A DNA stretch of 6,803 bases, taken from positions 1 to 6,803 of the forward strand of contig JALSPX010000268.1 in the NCBI GenBank assembly GCA_026985755.1. Reading direction: 5' to 3'. The notes below the pieces were generated by a model that was not told the origin of the DNA, ran no database searches, and saw nothing but the letters and a program-made list of their open reading frames with translations. Below, piece by piece: positions 6,756 to 6,803 of the stretch; position 1 is the first letter of the stretch; each line of letters starts with the position of its first letter. This DNA comes from Sulfurovum sp. (GTDB lineage: Bacteria > Campylobacterota > Campylobacteria > Campylobacterales > Sulfurovaceae). The position numbers and the translations under genes are program-made.

Positions 6756-6780
6756 CCCTTTGGGCATCACTAGCTTTCGC
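6709..6780 (-). other. Short minus-strand frame reading ...DAQRVGFANAILHKIFKAS, possibly a repeat remnant
   Basis: Between two in-frame TAG codons (6781-6783 and 6709-6711) the minus strand reads 23 residues that include DAQRVGFANAILHKIF. No start codon with a ribosome-binding site is seen, so it is not annotated as a gene. From memory, similar peptides recur as tiny or C-terminal predicted frames in Sulfurovum-like genomes, which would mark a dispersed repeat rather than a protein. I could not verify this here. It overlaps the right arm of the long hairpin, so the apparent frame may only reflect conservation of that element. Confidence 0.3.
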
Positions 6781-6803
6781 CTATGCGTTGTTACTCTTTC
6801 TCA

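Noticed and set aside
6699..6767. 22-codon minus-strand frame beginning MPKGWALQTQ
   Set aside because: There is no ribosome-binding site, and it overlaps the palindrome and the other broken frame; more likely a by-product of the repeat than a peptide gene.
1..6803. CRISPR array, tRNA or rRNA genes
   Set aside because: No regularly spaced direct repeats and no cloverleaf or rRNA-like sequence were seen on either strand.

Overview
The window is a compact, AT-rich piece of bacterial chromosome. The protein sequences and the promoter and codon style suggest a free-living Campylobacterota (epsilonproteobacterium) of the Sulfurovum/Sulfurimonas type. Part of the basis is the divergent tyrA/bamA pair, which as I recall is also found in Campylobacter. 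This assignment is an inference from gene content and sequence style, not from a search.

Layout. Positions 1-114 hold the C-terminal end of a small TOBE/Mop-like molybdate-binding domain protein. It is followed after 16 bases by moeA (131-1366, molybdenum insertase of molybdenum cofactor synthesis). Next, 22 bases on, is a 628-residue protein (1389-3275). It joins an apparently catalytically dead diacylglycerol-kinase-like domain to a DUF389 (TIGR00341) multi-helix membrane domain. These three genes point rightwards. A 74-base convergent gap (3276-3349) is filled almost completely by two inverted, REP-like hairpin units. The right-hand unit also looks like the rho-independent terminator of tyrA (prephenate dehydrogenase, minus strand, 3350-4189). 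tyrA and bamA (Omp85-family outer-membrane assembly protein, start assigned at 4300, end 6606) diverge from a 110-base region with a plausible promoter for each. After bamA there is no recognisable intact gene. The last ~200 bases carry a long, nearly complete imperfect hairpin (6657-6755) and, on the minus strand, a short decayed-looking reading frame.

How the genes work together. The TOBE protein and MoeA both concern molybdate and molybdenum cofactor supply, which feeds molybdoenzymes such as nitrate reductases, formate dehydrogenases and polysulfide reductases. The DAGK/DUF389 fusion has no established role; it lies close behind moeA but has its own -10-like box almost on top of its start codon. 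TyrA (tyrosine synthesis) and BamA (outer membrane biogenesis) are housekeeping genes. The points most worth following up are the degenerate-kinase/DUF389 fusion, the REP-like pair with compensatory stem changes, and the long hairpin after bamA whose G-T pairs all favour the plus-strand transcript.
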